Origin: Annona cherimola
Taxonomy: Eukaryota; Streptophyta; Magnoliopsida; Magnoliales; Annonaceae
Reading direction: 5' to 3'
DNA: 64,000 nucleotides
NCBI GenBank assembly: GCA_030490835.1
Contig: CM059975.1
Span: 32,644,133 to 32,708,132 of the forward strand
Shown: positions 35,384-48,165 of the stretch, one piece after another
Layout of the letters: each line of letters opens with the position of its first letter
Position numbering within the stretch: position 1 is the first letter of the stretch
Notes under the pieces: model-generated
Told to the model about the DNA's origin: nothing
What the model saw: only the letters and a program-made list of their open reading frames with translations
Databases searched by the model: none
Position numbers and translations under genes: made by a program

Positions 35384-38300
35384 CTATCCCGCTCCCCTAG
35401 CATTGTGGAAGGGAATCGGGATTGGGAGGGCCCGGAATTCATTCTCAAAAAAATTGTCTGTACAAATTTTTCCAAAAATTTCTTGGGGTGGGTGGTCCCA
35501 CCAAACATGATGATCCAAAACAGAAATGGACATTAGATCGGCTAAAGCATGGGCAACCGCGTTTCCTTGCCTGAGGACATGATGGACCGAAATATGGGTG
35601 GCCTCCAAGAGCAAAGCCTTGATTTCGTCTATAATAACCCCCGCCGGTGCACAAATCGGTGCATCGATCGCCAAAAAATTATAGAGAAGGAGGGAGTCAA
35701 TTTCGATCAGAACGCTCGTGAGAGAAAACTGCGTTGCCCACCTGACCGCCAGCAGAAAAGCATGAGCTTCCATGAGCAGGGGCTCCATGTTTCCCCGTCG
35801 CTTCCAACCCTGAGCAGCGATAAAACACCCTCTAGAATCCCTAACGATCGCCGCAAACCCCATGGAGACTCTATCCTTGCATTTCCGTGCGTCCACATTA
35901 ATCTTGTAAGATCCCCGTGGAGGTTTAGTCCATCGCGGCACCAAGATTCGGTCCAAAACTCCCCCCTGTATAATGGGCCTGGCTCTCCTGTACTCCTCGA
36001 GGAACTCCTCGCACCATTCAAGCGTGCCCGTGAATACTGGTCGGGTACCGCCCTCTTTGAAGCTGTTACGAAGATGCCACACCCTCCAATAGCATAGTAT
36101 AAATATTGCTAGATCACCGGATCTGTGCTTTTGAGACAGCACTCTCAAAACTCCTTGGACCGTCCGTGATTTAGTAAATGCCCCTTCCAGTCTCGCACAC
36201 ATCACCCTTGTGGACACACACCCGAGGAAGAGGTGGTTTGCGTCCTCGGCCACAGACCTGCAAAACAGACATAAAGACTCCACCGCAATTCCCCTGTTAC
36301 ATAAATTCTGTAAAGTGGGCAAAACATTTTTAAAGAGCCTCCACCCAAAAATTAACACCTTGCTTGGCCGCTTTGATCGCCATATGGCTTGATAAATGAC
36401 CGCGTCGTCGGACACCCCCTCACCTGAGCAAAGCATTCTGTAAGCAGATTTGACAGAAAATACACCATTTGGTTCATGCCTCCAGAAAAGGCAATCATCC
36501 TCTGCATTTGAGGGTAGTGGGACAGAGGAAATGTGAAGCCATCCATGCTCGCCCGCCGCCGCCACAATAAGGTCCCTTTTCCATGACCCCACCTCGTCAT
36601 TTATGAAAAAACTAACCGGCACGTTGTCCGAGATAGACGACGGAAGGGGACCGGCCTTATAAATCATAGAATCCGTCCAACTGTCTTTGAAGAATCTAAC
36701 CCGTTTCCCTTACCAATTCGCCACTTGCACCCATTTTCAATAACCTCTCTTGCCCTCATAATACTTCGCCATGTGAAGGAGTCATATGGTTTCACCTTGC
36801 AAGACCATATCTCATCATGCGGGAAATACCGGGCCTTTAGTACCCTTGAACATAATGAGTTGGTGTTGGAAGATAACCGCCACACTTGTTTGGCGAGGAG
36901 AGCAAGATTGAAGTTATGTATGTCTCTGAAACCAAGGCCTCCCGATAACTTCGAGGTGCACATGTCTCTCCAGGCGACCCAACTCATCTTGCGTTTGTTT
37001 CCATTTTTGCCCCACCAAAATCTGCTTAGCATCCCATTTATGTCATTGCAGAGCGACTTGGGGAGTAAAAATATGCTCATAGTATATGTCGGGATAGCTT
37101 GGGCAACAGCCTTGATCAGCACTTCTTTCCCTCCCCAAGAAAGCAATCTTCCCTTCCACCCCTGGACTCTTTGCCAAATACGTTCTTTGAGTCCCTTGAA
37201 CATCCCCCTTTTGGATCGACTAAGCCATGCCGGTAGTCAGAGATAATGCTGAAATTCATGCCCCGATGAACCAAGCAAATGGGTAAGCACATCTCTGTTG
37301 ATACTCCCCACATTGGGGCTAAAAAATGTTGATGTTTTATCCACATTTATCACCTGCCCCGATGCCATTGAGTACTGTGTGAGGATGGTCATGAATGCTC
37401 TGATCTCCTGACCAGTAGCCCGGAGGAAAATGAGCGCATCGTCTGCAAACAAGAGGTGAGATAGGGTCGGCCCCCGAGGGTTGATCCTGATGCCATGCAA
37501 GCTCCCCCGTGTTACCGCATTAGAGATGAGGGCCGATAGGCCTTCGGCGCACAAGATGAACAGGTACGGAGAAAGGGGGTCGCCTTGCCGGATTCCCCTC
37601 GAAGGATGGAAATATCCAGTTTTGAAGCCATTAATGTTCACTTGGTACTGAACTGTGGTGACACACATCATGATCCAATTTATCCACGTAGGGCTGAAAT
37701 TCATGGCTTCCATGATCTGCTGCAAAAACGGCCATTCCACTCTATCATATGCTTTTGACATGTCCAGTTTAATGGTCATCTCCTGTTTGTTCCCCTTTTT
37801 ACGTCTCCGCAGAGCATGAATCGCTTCATAGGTAACCAGCATGTTATCGGTAATCAAGCGTCCCGGGACAAAAGCACTCTGTTGTTCGCTAATGATATCC
37901 TGGAGAGATGTCTTAAGGCGGTTTGTAAGAACCTTTGCCAAAATCTTATAGACAACATCGCACAGACTTATAGGTCTAAACTGGGGTAAACACTGCGCTC
38001 CAGAGCATTTCGGGATCAATATGATGGTGGTTGAGTTTAGATCCCGAAGAAGGTTCCTTTGTGTAGCCATATCATCCCCCCCATAAACCGTTTACACCAC
38101 TGGAAAACATCCTGTCCAACAGTCCGCCGACATCCCATCCGGTCCCGGGGCCTTCATGGGGCTCATAGATTTCACCGCCACTGCAACCTCATCAAACTCC
38201 AATGATTTTGTCAGTAACTGCCTTTTCTGATTGGAGATTTTCTTGGTAATGAGTTCATTGATCCATGGAGCCCCGGTTGATCCCGATGAGGCATATACAT

Positions 38301-39494
38301 TTGAGAAATAATTCACTGCCAAATCTTGGAGTTTTTCTTGGTCCCGAACCCACAGTCCGTTAGAATCCTGTAACACCTCAATGTGGTTAATCCTTCTTCT
38401 GTTAGATGCCATACGGTGGAAAAACCTGTGTTTATATCTCCCCCTTGGAGCCAGTGTGTCTTTGCACGTAGTTTCCACAGTTGTTCTTCATCTTCCAATA
38501 GGAGATTAATTTGGAGTTTGAGCCTCTTCACCTCTTCATCTCTTTGATCAGATGGAGGATTATTGAGTAAGGATTCGAGTTCCCCCTGCCTCTGGTTTAT
38601 GATTTTCCTTAGATTTCCTCTTCTTTGCCGATTCCATCTAGAGAGTGCATTACTACAGGACTTAATCTTCCACCCTAAGAGTTCGCCCTGTTGGGAATCC
38701 ATGTGCGGTGCCGATGTCCTGACATTTTGAATAATTCGATGTGCCTCTTTGTCTCTAGCCCAGAATGTTTCATATCTGAACTCCTTCGGGGGCTTCCGTT
38801 TATCCTTTGTAGTATCCAGGACCATCAAGATCGGACAATGGTCGGAAGTTGAAACCGAAAGATGGAAAACCCTTGCAAAAGGAAATAGGGCCGCCCACCC
38901 GGGTGTGGATAGTCCCCTGTCCAGTCTCGCTTCGACCCTATGGGGTCCCCTCCTGTTATTACTCCACGTCATAGCAGCTCCAACAAAGCCAAGATCCATC
39001 AAATTGCATTTGTCCATAGTATCACAGAACTTGTCCATCTGAGCCTGGGAGCGAGTTCTTTGACTAATGTATTCTGAAGGGCCCATTACCTCATTGAAAT
39101 CCCCCATGACAATCCATGGTCGATCATCTTGCTCGCTCAAGTGATTGAGAATTTGCCATCCATGGTGACGACAATGTGTTTCGGGATGCCCATAAAAACC
39201 TGTGAACCTCCATTCCTAAATAACTGCATCGATATGGTGGGTTGAGTAACTTTTGATGCTTGCAGGGTAGTCATCATTCCAAAGTAGTGCCAATCCCCCC
39301 CTCCGCTTGGCAGGTTCGACAGTACAACAGCTATCAAACTTCAATTTACGTCTAATTCCCTCCATTTTCTTTGTTGTGCGCTTAGTTTCGCTGAGGAAAA
39401 GTAGACGAGGACCTTGCTTCCTGACCAAATTCAGGAGGCACCGAATTGCACGTGGGTTCCCAAGCCCACGGTAATTCCAAGCTAAGATCGCCAT
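35384..39494 (-). pseudogene. LINE-C ORF2: endonuclease, RT, zf-RVT, RNase H (broken)
   Basis: It starts MAILAWNYRGLGNPRA one base after the ORF1 stop. AP endonuclease (39494 to about 38700): GDFNEVMGP, RVEARLDRGL, TSDHCP. RT (38478-37237): KAPGPDGM, FRPISLCD, KLDMSKAYDRVEW, GIRQGDPLSPYLF, catalytic FADD. The thumb/zf-RVT region (37203-36664) and RNase H (36667-35384: NVDA, EAHAF, IEIDS, NAVAHALADL) follow. Defects: a TAG at 39216-39218, a frameshift near 38420, a small deletion after GPDGMSA near 38105, a TGA at 37237-37239 and a frameshift near 36700. The last 427 codons are open. Confidence 0.93.
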
Positions 39495-39495
39495 A

Positions 39496-41199
39496 TTAAT
39501 TGAGGTGGGGCTGAGATACCATCTCAACCTCCACCTCCTCCAATTTGCTCCATTCTGCTGTCCTCATCCTTTTGAGGTTGTCCAAATGTTCCCTTTGTTC
39601 AGCCATTATCCCCCGCTTAACAGATCTGCCCCCCGTACTCTCCCTTGGTTCGTATTTAGGAATATCATCTAGCCCCCTTGCCCTCCTTTTCCAGCGTCCT
39701 CCCCTTCCTTGCATCCCTTCCCTCCCCCTTAGCTGATGTGTTGAGACTATTCCTTTCCCCCCTTAGTCATATTGGTCGCATTTCAGTCCGGTCTCTCCTT
39801 CTGTGGAGAACCGACGCCCCATTTCAGCATAGCCCTGGATTGGATGATCCCCTTCTGATTCCTGGTCTCCCTCCCCCATGGCATTGTTAAATCCTCTAGC
39901 CAGAGCCCAAACACGCCGGGAAGATTCCCCTTCAAACTGTAGTCTACCAGCTTCCTCCTCCCGCTGACAGGTCCTTCCCTCGAGCTGTGAGATCCAACTG
40001 ACTCCCATTCCTGCTGATACCTCAGCTATTCCACCTCTTAGCCCTCTCTCCTTTACTTGCGCACGAGAACAGGTAGTTGCACTATCCCCTTCAGGCATCA
40101 GTTCCTTGGTTCCTCCAGTCCAGTTGGACTCGGGCCACATACCAGATCTATTCCTGCTCCTATCCGCCTCTTCTGGTGAAGGAGGATAGCCCGCAGTCGA
40201 GTTCTCTTCTCCCCTATCCATAGGAAGCACCTGCTTCTGACCCACAGTTGTCAGCCCTTTATTAGTTGTGTGGATCAGATGTTTGGGATGAGCGTTTTCC
40301 TGCTCGGGTATTGCACCTCCCACATAGCACCTCAGTCCCACTTGGTCTTCCATCTGCACTCGTCCTTCCTCACCTCCTTCCCAAAGACTATCATCCTCGG
40401 GTTGGCCATCTTGCCTTTACCATGCATTCACTCCCAGGTACTTAATTGGCAAAACCCTGTTTCCCTTATCAGCTGCTGTTCTCACTCTCATAGGTCGTGC
40501 TCCCACTCTCAGTCCACTTCCATATGGCATATCAGCTTCGGCCAGTTGAATCTTCTTTGCTGTGAAGGTTGCACAGTCCTTGTGTGCGTGCCCCATTACC
40601 CCACAAAAGTAGCAGAATATGGGCAGCTTTTCGTATTGGAAGCTCACCCATCTTCGATTCTGAGCTCCCATCTGGATGAACAGGCCCCTTCTTATTGGTT
40701 CCCTGCAATCCACTGTAACCTTGATCTTCACTTCATTTTCTGTTGCCACAACATCCTCTAACAACTCGAAGGAACTGCCAATTCTCCTCCCCAACTGGTT
40801 TTTATCCACGATGTGGGGGATTCCAGAAATGTGAATCCATATGGGAGTTTTAACAAGCATCACCTATGCATAGTCAATCTCTTCTTGGAGATCTTGGAGG
40901 AGGACCAGGTATCTGTCGAAAAGCCACGGCCTGCCCGCCATGACTCTCTCCTTGTCCGCCTGCTCGGTAAAGGCAATCTTGAACAGGTTATCTCCCATTT
41001 CGATGAAGTGAAACTGGCCTGTAGTTCTCCATAACCGTCTCATCATAGCCATGAACATATCCCGGTTATATGTCTTCGCTGTCCAGAGCGTGCAGAGTAC
41101 AGTTACCTTCTCCCTCGGCTGTATCTTCCGCATTTCGTCACCTGAAATAGTCATAGTCTGCAACTCCTTATCGAGGAGGTTCATCTCCGATGGGTTCAT
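39496..41199 (-). pseudogene. LINE-C ORF1, gag-like protein (three in-frame stops)
   Basis: The frame from MNPSEMNLLDKELQTM to the natural TAA at 39496-39498 is 568 codons with no net frameshift. It is interrupted by in-frame stops at 40864, 40417 and 39763. DUF4283-like domain: ETLW/RRLWRTTGQFHF, KTPIWIHISG, VDCREPIRRGLFIQMG. Zinc knuckle: CYFCGVMGHAHKDC. The tail is Glu/Arg/Gly-rich and ends VEVEMVSQPHLN. The stop is followed by one base and then the ORF2 ATG. Confidence 0.88.
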
Positions 41200-41413
41200 C
41201 CTCTCCCCTATTCTATATCCTTGTGAACTTCCGACTGCCTAGCCCACCAGTTTCTTTCTCCTTACGCTTACCACCAGAGTTCCCCCCCCCCCCCGGATGC
41301 CATACCTGAAGCCTGCTTACACTCGCCACCCTGCCCCGAGCGTAAACAAGTCGCCAGTCGGGGAGACGTGGGGGAGACTCATTTTTTTATCAATCACAGT
41401 AACATAGGTATCT

Positions 41414-42985
41414 ATTAGTTTGACGTATTTGCAAATTTATCTAAGGGATAATGACAAATAGAAATAATTACCTAAAAATAGGATCTTAGAATTTTAATAA
41501 CTTTATCATCAGAATTTATAGAATCTGAGAACATTAAGTTAATTACTATATCTAATGAATATTTAAAATTTTAAATATATTTTCAGATATATTCTTATAT
41601 CTTTTATTACATGAAACATATATTAAAATAGGAAAATTTTAGAAATTATAGTTAATGATAAATTGATTATTAATATTATTACTCGATTAATAATCTATTC
41701 CATTTATATTACTATTTATTAAATTCTTTCCATGATATTGAAAATTAATTTTTAGTATTATTCTTTGTGAGAATTTTCAAAAAAATCTAAAAGACACCCA
41801 ATTGTTCTATCAAATCTAAGGAATAATTTTTAAAAAATAGAAATATTTTTCAGATATTTTCACACATTTTCTATCATATCGAAAAATATTATGTATAGAA
41901 GAAATGTGAAAAACGAAAAATTATATTAGTATATTATTCATTAATTTTATTACATAAATTCTGATTTTATTCATATATTATTTTAAATTTATTATTAATA
42001 TTATTATTTCATCATTTTAGAAGTTTTTTGTAAATATACTTATAACATTTACAAAAATCTAAGCATCTGTCTTAACTTAAAGGATATTTTTTTTCTTTAT
42101 ATAAAATTTTAAAAAAAAATCTTAATAGAAAGGACACAATTTTATGTAAATTTGATATGCATATTTGCAAATATATTAAATTAATGAACATGGAAATAAT
42201 ATTTTTTGATAAATTTTAGTGTCTAATTGAAAAGCCATTTTAGACTCCCAAAAAATGGTTAGGTAAGATGAAAAAAGAGTGTATCCAATTTCATTCAAAT
42301 ATGAAGCTTTTGTCCTTACAAATTTGTTCAAGTATACAAGCAAGCGGTTGATCCAACAAAGTGTCACAACTCACTCTATTTTTAGCTACAAATTCTGCAA
42401 GCATATGCAATGTAGTTTTCATGCCTCAACGCATGTGAATATGAAGATGACATTAGTCAAACTTGTAGGCATAAAAGCAAAATGTATGGGTCATCTACAA
42501 TAATTTGCAAATATAGCGCATAGTCTAACCAAAATAAATTCACTTAGTTTTTCAAGTTGTAGATTATCTCACATTGTTCACATATATTAGCTACATGATA
42601 AGGCGCAATCGTGATATCGTGACACCGTAAGTATATTTGTAAATATATGCAAATTATGTGAGTGTAATATACAATTTTGGAAATATAAGTGATATATTTA
42701 CAATATAATCAAACTATAAGAGTATATTTGTAAATTATTTTTTAAAATAATTTTTGAATATATGTATATTTTTAACTTTAAAAATCAACAAATTTTGGAA
42801 TTTATTTAAATAATTTTTGAAAGTCCAGTTTTTATATAACTAGTTTAAATTGAAATGATTTCATGTAGCTCTATTCATCTTTTCCTTGATAATTGATAAT
42901 AAACCCACTATCATCATCTATCTAAGCTATTAAGCTAAGTTCATTTAAATCAAAGATTAAAAATATATTGACGTGTCATGCAACA
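41414..42985. other. AT-rich intergenic DNA
   Basis: No gene or recognisable repeat was seen. Short open frames here have low-complexity or atypical composition. Confidence 0.4.
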
Positions 42986-42989
42986 ATGC

Positions 42990-43225
42990 AACAAAAAGCA
43001 CAAATGTAAAAGGAAAATTTACGCAATGAGATTTACATGGTTCAATGAAATACCTACTCCACAGCAGAAGGACCACTTTGTTGTGTAGTTCTAGGTCCCC
43101 ATGGTTCTAGTATATGTAGGCCTTGTGCATCAATTAAACGCAATTAATAGCTCATTACATATCAATTAACAGATCACCAAAATCTCCCTAATATGGCATA
43201 TTAACATTATTGCTATATTTTTTCA
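42990..43225 (-). repeat. Copia-2 3' LTR
   Basis: It aligns with 47515-47762 through shared blocks AATGAGATTT, GGACCACTTTGTTG (GGATCCACTTTGTTG), AGGCCTTGT.TATCAAT, AATTAATAGCTCA and AAAATCTCCCTAA. The TTCGGC-type R-region motif TACGTGGTT is visible in reverse form in both. Ends are approximate. Confidence 0.75.
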
Positions 43226-43366
43226 ATTCTCCCCTCAAGTTAGCACAAAGATATCAATTTAGCTTAAATTGGAAATATAAAATATTTGTTCAAATTTCTT
43301 CTTTTGACAGTTCTTTGTTGAAAATGTCAGCAAGTTGATATCTACTTTGCATCTAAGGAATCAAAA

Positions 43367-46346
43367 TTAGTTCTGTTTGAACTTTTCTCGTGCATAGTGA
43401 TAATCTCTTATGTATTTTCTTCTTTCATGAAATACATGACTAGTTGCTATAGACATTACAGCTTGATTATCACAAAATAATTTTGTTGGTGGATTTGGAG
43501 TAAGCTGGAGTTCTTTCAATGCTAACTGCAGCCATACTAATTCACTAATTGCAGATGACATAGCCTTATACTTAGCTTCTGCACTTGATTTTACCACTAC
43601 ATTTTGCTTCTTGCTTTTCCATGTAACTAAATTACTTTTCACCAAGGTACAATAGCTAGTGATAGACTTTCTATCTTTTAGATTTTCTACCGAGTTCACA
43701 GTTGTATAACCTGTAACCTCAACATGCCCATATATTTTATTATGCCTATTGGATGCAACCATATTCCCCTTCCAAGGCTTAATTTCAAAATTTAGAGTAT
43801 CCAATAAGTTAACTGCATGTGCCCTACTATAGGAGAATGCATAAATTAACTAATAAAACTTACTGTATACATGATGTCTAGCCTTATAATTCTTGAAAAT
43901 ATAAATCTTCCCACCAATCTTTGAAATCTCTTTTTGGATCCTTCATTATTTCTCCATTGTTAATGAATTTGGCTCTATAGTCCATAAGTGTATCCGCAAG
44001 CTTAGCTTTCAATTTTCCTATTTGTTTAAGGAGATCTAAGGTGTATTTTCTTTGAAATAGAAAAAGACCCTTAGAAGAACGAACAACTTCAATTCACAAA
44101 AAACATTACAATCTGCGAAGGTTTTTTATATCAAATTTTATCTTGAAATAATTTTTTAGTTCCTCAATGCCCTTTAATTTATTGCTAGTGATAACGATAT
44201 CATCAATATAAATTAAAACGACTATATTTCCTAAATTATTTTTTCGAACGGACATGGATGAATCTAAATTGCATTTAAGAAATCATAATTTATGAGTGCA
44301 ATGCTCAGTTTTCCATTTTAGGCTTGTGACATTGCTTCAAAGTATAGATTGTCTTATTTAATTTCTATGCAAGTCCTTATTTTCCTGCTAGAGGGTGACT
44401 TAAGGAAAGATCCATGTATACTTCTTCTTCTAACTCTTCATGTAAAAAGGCATTTATGACATCCATATGAAATAAAGACCAACCATAGTTGAAGGCTATA
44501 ACATAAAAATTTTGATAGTTTTCATTTTTACAATTAGTGCAAAGGTTTTTTTTATAATTGGTGCCATATATTTGGGTAAATTCCTTAGCAATTAATTTAG
44601 CTTTATACCTTTCCACTACACCATCATTTTTATATTTAAATTTGTATACACATTTATACCCTACAAGTCTTTTTCCTTTTGGTAAACTAATTGTTTATGT
44701 ATTATTTTGATTGAAGGCATTGAGTTCTTTTTGCACTTCAATTTTCTATTCTAGAAAGTTTAAAGTTTCATGAAAATTAGATGGTTCAACATGAGTATCA
44801 ATGACAATTAGGAAAGTAAAGTGATTAGAATTTTTTTTTATCATAACAGACTTCTTCATGAATAGGGAAAGCAATTGCATGATACGTATAAAAATCCTAA
44901 AGTTTAGAAGGTTTTAGAGTACGAGTTGACTCTCGAGTGGGAAGAGAAGGAACCTTACTATTCTATCTTATCCCTATAGAATTTTTGTTATTTTGTTAAT
45001 TTTGTGCAGACCATTTATCTTCTTTCATGTTTAAATTACTATCAGTTAATATTTGTTTTAGATATAATTGAAAGTGGAGTATGATTATTTGGAGAAAATT
45101 CCTTATCACTCTTCCCCTAAATTTGACCCTTATTTGAAAGATAAGACAAGTTCTCAACAAAGGATATGTCTCTACAGATTACTTATGGTTAATTAGATCA
45201 TATCACTTGTACATTTTTTGAATTAAAGACTATATCCAAAAGATGCACTTTTTGGCACAATAATAAAAAATTTCATTGTCATGCATATGAATATAGCAAT
45301 GATATTAAATACTATATGTGTGAGGATTTATTTTTCAAAATTCGACTAAGAAGATGTTTAATCAACTAAAAGCTAGCGAGAATGGCGTCTAACCAAAAAA
45401 TTTTAAAACATTCGTGTCAAATAATCGAGCTCTAGCAACCTCAAGAAGATGTCTAATTTTTCTTTTAACCACCTCATTTTATTGTGGAGTCTCAACACAA
45501 ATAGTTTGGTGCAAAATTTCATAGCTCTTTAAGTAGGATGAAAAAGAATGATTAACATTGTTCGAACTATTTCAATTCTTAAAACTTCAATAGAAGCACC
45601 AAACTATGTTAAAATCATATTGTGAAATTGATAAAATATATATATATATATATTAGAATTTACTCTTAGATTTTAATAAATGAATCTATGTAACATATGA
45701 CTCATCATCTATGAAAGTGACAAAAAATTTATATCTACATCGAGACTCAATTGGAGCATGAACCCATACATTAGAATGAACTAGTTCAAATAATTTATTT
45801 GAAAATGTCAAGTTTGTTGAAAAAGGAAGTCTATGCTATTTAGAGAAATGATAAGCCTCGCAATTATTCATTTTCAAAGTAAAACTATAATCTAATAATT
45901 GAATAATTCAATCCGATGGATAATTCATTCTTTTATGGCCATAAGAGAGACCACTCCTCTTTGATTTTAAGAAGATGTGAATGCTTTATGAATGAAACCC
46001 AAAACATAGAGCCTTTGAGTAATCCTCCCTTTATCAATCGTCGCTCTCATAATTCTGTCATGAAAGATAATTGAAGTTGGAGAAAAATCACATTGCAGTT
46101 GAGATCTGTAGTGATTTTGCTAACAAATAATAAGTTTAATATTAATGAAGGAACAAACAAAACATATGAGATTGATGAGAGTGACTTAACTTTCTTATTC
46201 CATGCACGGGGAATTTGATGTCCATTGGCAACAGTAATAAGTATTTTGAAGGAATTAAACAGAATATTGTGAAGATGAATAAGACTATGATCTGTTACAT
46301 TAGAGTCAACTATCCAACCAGCAAATGTGGAAGTAGAAAAGGTCAT
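43367..46346 (-). pseudogene. Copia-2 pol remnants
   Basis: Read on the minus strand from 46346: a protease/pre-integrase piece (WIVDSNVTDH, ANGHQIP, NLLFVSKIT); an integrase C-terminal motif near 45480-45420 (VVKRKIRHLLEVARAR); RT (44616-44377: YKAKLIAKEFTQ, SLFHMDVINAFLHEELEEEVYM); the catalytic YIDD near 44200-44210; and RNase H (43804-43367: SSAEAKYKAMSSAISELVWLQ, LFCDNQAVMSIA, FHERRKYI.DYH). Numerous stops and frameshifts lie between the blocks. Confidence 0.87.
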
Positions 46347-47514
46347 GCTAGAAGATGAATGAGCTCGGGAGGTAGAAACTCCTATTTATGAGAATTAGAA
46401 CTATATTTGTCATGTTGATTCCCAACATTGGCTAGCTGAGTAAGCTGTTAGAGCTACTGGTTTGAGACTTGCTCAGTTCTTTTTTCTCATATTAAACAGT
46501 TTGTTGCTCTTTTTATCAAGGTCGATGCTGTCTTAATTCATCCCTTTTCTTTTTCATATGCCCTAAATGTTCAATAAATGATTGATTTCAACTTTATTTA
46601 GCATGAGTAAGTTCTTATTGTATTTTAAAAATTCTCAAGGTATTATTTTCTTATCTGTACATCCTCTTTATAGAGACCTATAATGATTTAGCAATTTTAG
46701 CATGAACAAATATTTTATAAATGTGGTGGCTCCTTGGAATTGAATAACTGACACATGAATAAATTATAAGTTGTTTGTCATTCATAAATTTAGGATTATA
46801 AGAAGATTTTATTATTTTTTCATTGAAGTATCATAATTTTGACTTTCTGCCTAATGACACAATGATAGCTCTTGCCCATGAAAGATAATTCTGACCATTT
46901 AGCATTGTGATAGTTAGCTTAAGATGAGTATCATGCTCATGACTACTACCTTTAATTGAGGAGTTTTTAGAGTTTTCATGAATAAACACCATGATGAACT
47001 CAAATACAGAAGATTATAGCAATATTATAGCAATATAAACATAAGAATAAGGGTAGAGATAAAGTACTAAATGGTTGTCAGTGTCTGTCCAATAATAAGA
47101 ACACTAGTATGAGGACCTTATTCCTGTATCCTGACTATTCAAGGAGTCTATTGCTACTGAAGAATAGAGAAAATTATACAGTAATTAAATATGCACTGCT
47201 AACCACCAACTGCATCAACCGATGTTGCTCGATTGTTGGATGATGCTTCTAATCTACATGACCAATGATGATGGCAATCAACTAGATTTGCTTCTAATAG
47301 ATCTGTTGTGAACGAAGCTTTCAATTTGTCATAAACAAAAGATAAATCTACATTTCATAAATTTGTTGTCGATTATGATCTAACACTAATGAAATAAAGT
47401 TTCTAATCTATTAAGAACAATCAAAGAAATCTGCTTTAAAATTTAAATCAGATTCATGAAGGAGTGAATGGTGCAAAAAAGGAATAATTAAATTGACCTA
47501 TGATAAAATAGAGG

Positions 47515-47762
47515 ATTGAAGCACAAACACAAAGAAAAAATTAACATAATGAGATTTGCGTGGTTTGGCGAAATCCTACTAAATGGTGGAGGATCCACTT
47601 TGTTGATAGTTTTGAGTCCCCACAGCTCCATTATATATAGGCCTTGTATATCAATCAAGAGAAATTAATAGCTCACTATGTGTTCACAAAAATTTTATTT
47701 TTTAAAAAAACCTCACTAAAATCTCCCTAACATGATTCATAATATTATTGTTTTATTTATTG
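47515..47762 (-). repeat. Copia-2 5' LTR
   Basis: Counterpart of the LTR at about 42990-43225, with AATGAGATTTGCGTGGTTTGG, TATATATAGGCCTTGTATATCAATCA and AAAATCTCCCTAACATG. It differs by many substitutions and an A/T-rich insertion near 47690. Confidence 0.75.
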
Positions 47763-48165
47763 ATGATCTATGATCTTGTTAGTCGAAGTGTTAAGTCATT
47801 TTTATACTATTCTTTTTGGATGATAATTGGATAAAAATGTGAGTGATTGAGATGATTTGAAACATATTTTAATTGATTTAGCATTGTTTAGTACAAAACA
47901 TTCACAATTGATCAGTATGTGAAAAATTAGATACAATTAGTACAAAACTTGTGCAATTCTTGAAGAGTTGAAGCATGATGACAAGACCCACTTAATTCGA
48001 TGATTTAGAAGATTTAAAAGGAGGCAAAACAATGATCGAAACATCCTAGAACATGTTGTAGAAATTTCAACACGAACCAGGGCAAAGTGGGTAGCAAAAC
48101 ATTAAACTTTAAGAGCAAATTACTAAGGACTAGTCCCACATGGTTTGAACCGTGTGGGGGGCTAG

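Larger units (their letters stand above)
35344..41400 (-). mobile_element. LINE-C: full-length L1-type retrotransposon
   Basis: A complete minus-strand LINE flanked by the 13-bp target duplication AACATAGGTATCT at 35331-35343 and 41401-41413. The distance between the duplications is 6057 bp, the same as for LINE-B. The 3' end reads CTATC followed by an A tail of about 21 nt with one G. ORF1 runs 41199 to 39496 and ORF2 39494 to 35384. The conserved 5' leader block ends near 41376; a further 20 or so bases before the duplication have no counterpart in LINE-A or LINE-B. A poly(C) run lies at about 41282-41294 in the leader. Confidence 0.97.
42990..47762 (-). mobile_element. Copia-2: old Ty1/copia element, minus strand
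   Basis: Two diverged LTRs of about 240 bp (about 42990-43225 and 47515-47762) bracket minus-strand remnants of protease/pre-integrase, integrase, RT and RNase H in copia order. A polypurine tract (minus strand CTTGAGGGGAGAA, about 43227-43238) abuts the 3' LTR. No primer-binding site could be identified beside the 5' LTR. Damage is heavier than in copia-1, so this is the older insertion. Confidence 0.85.

Noticed and set aside
35549..36097. 182-codon plus-strand open frame
   Set aside because: Antisense shadow of the LINE-C RNase H and zf-RVT region.
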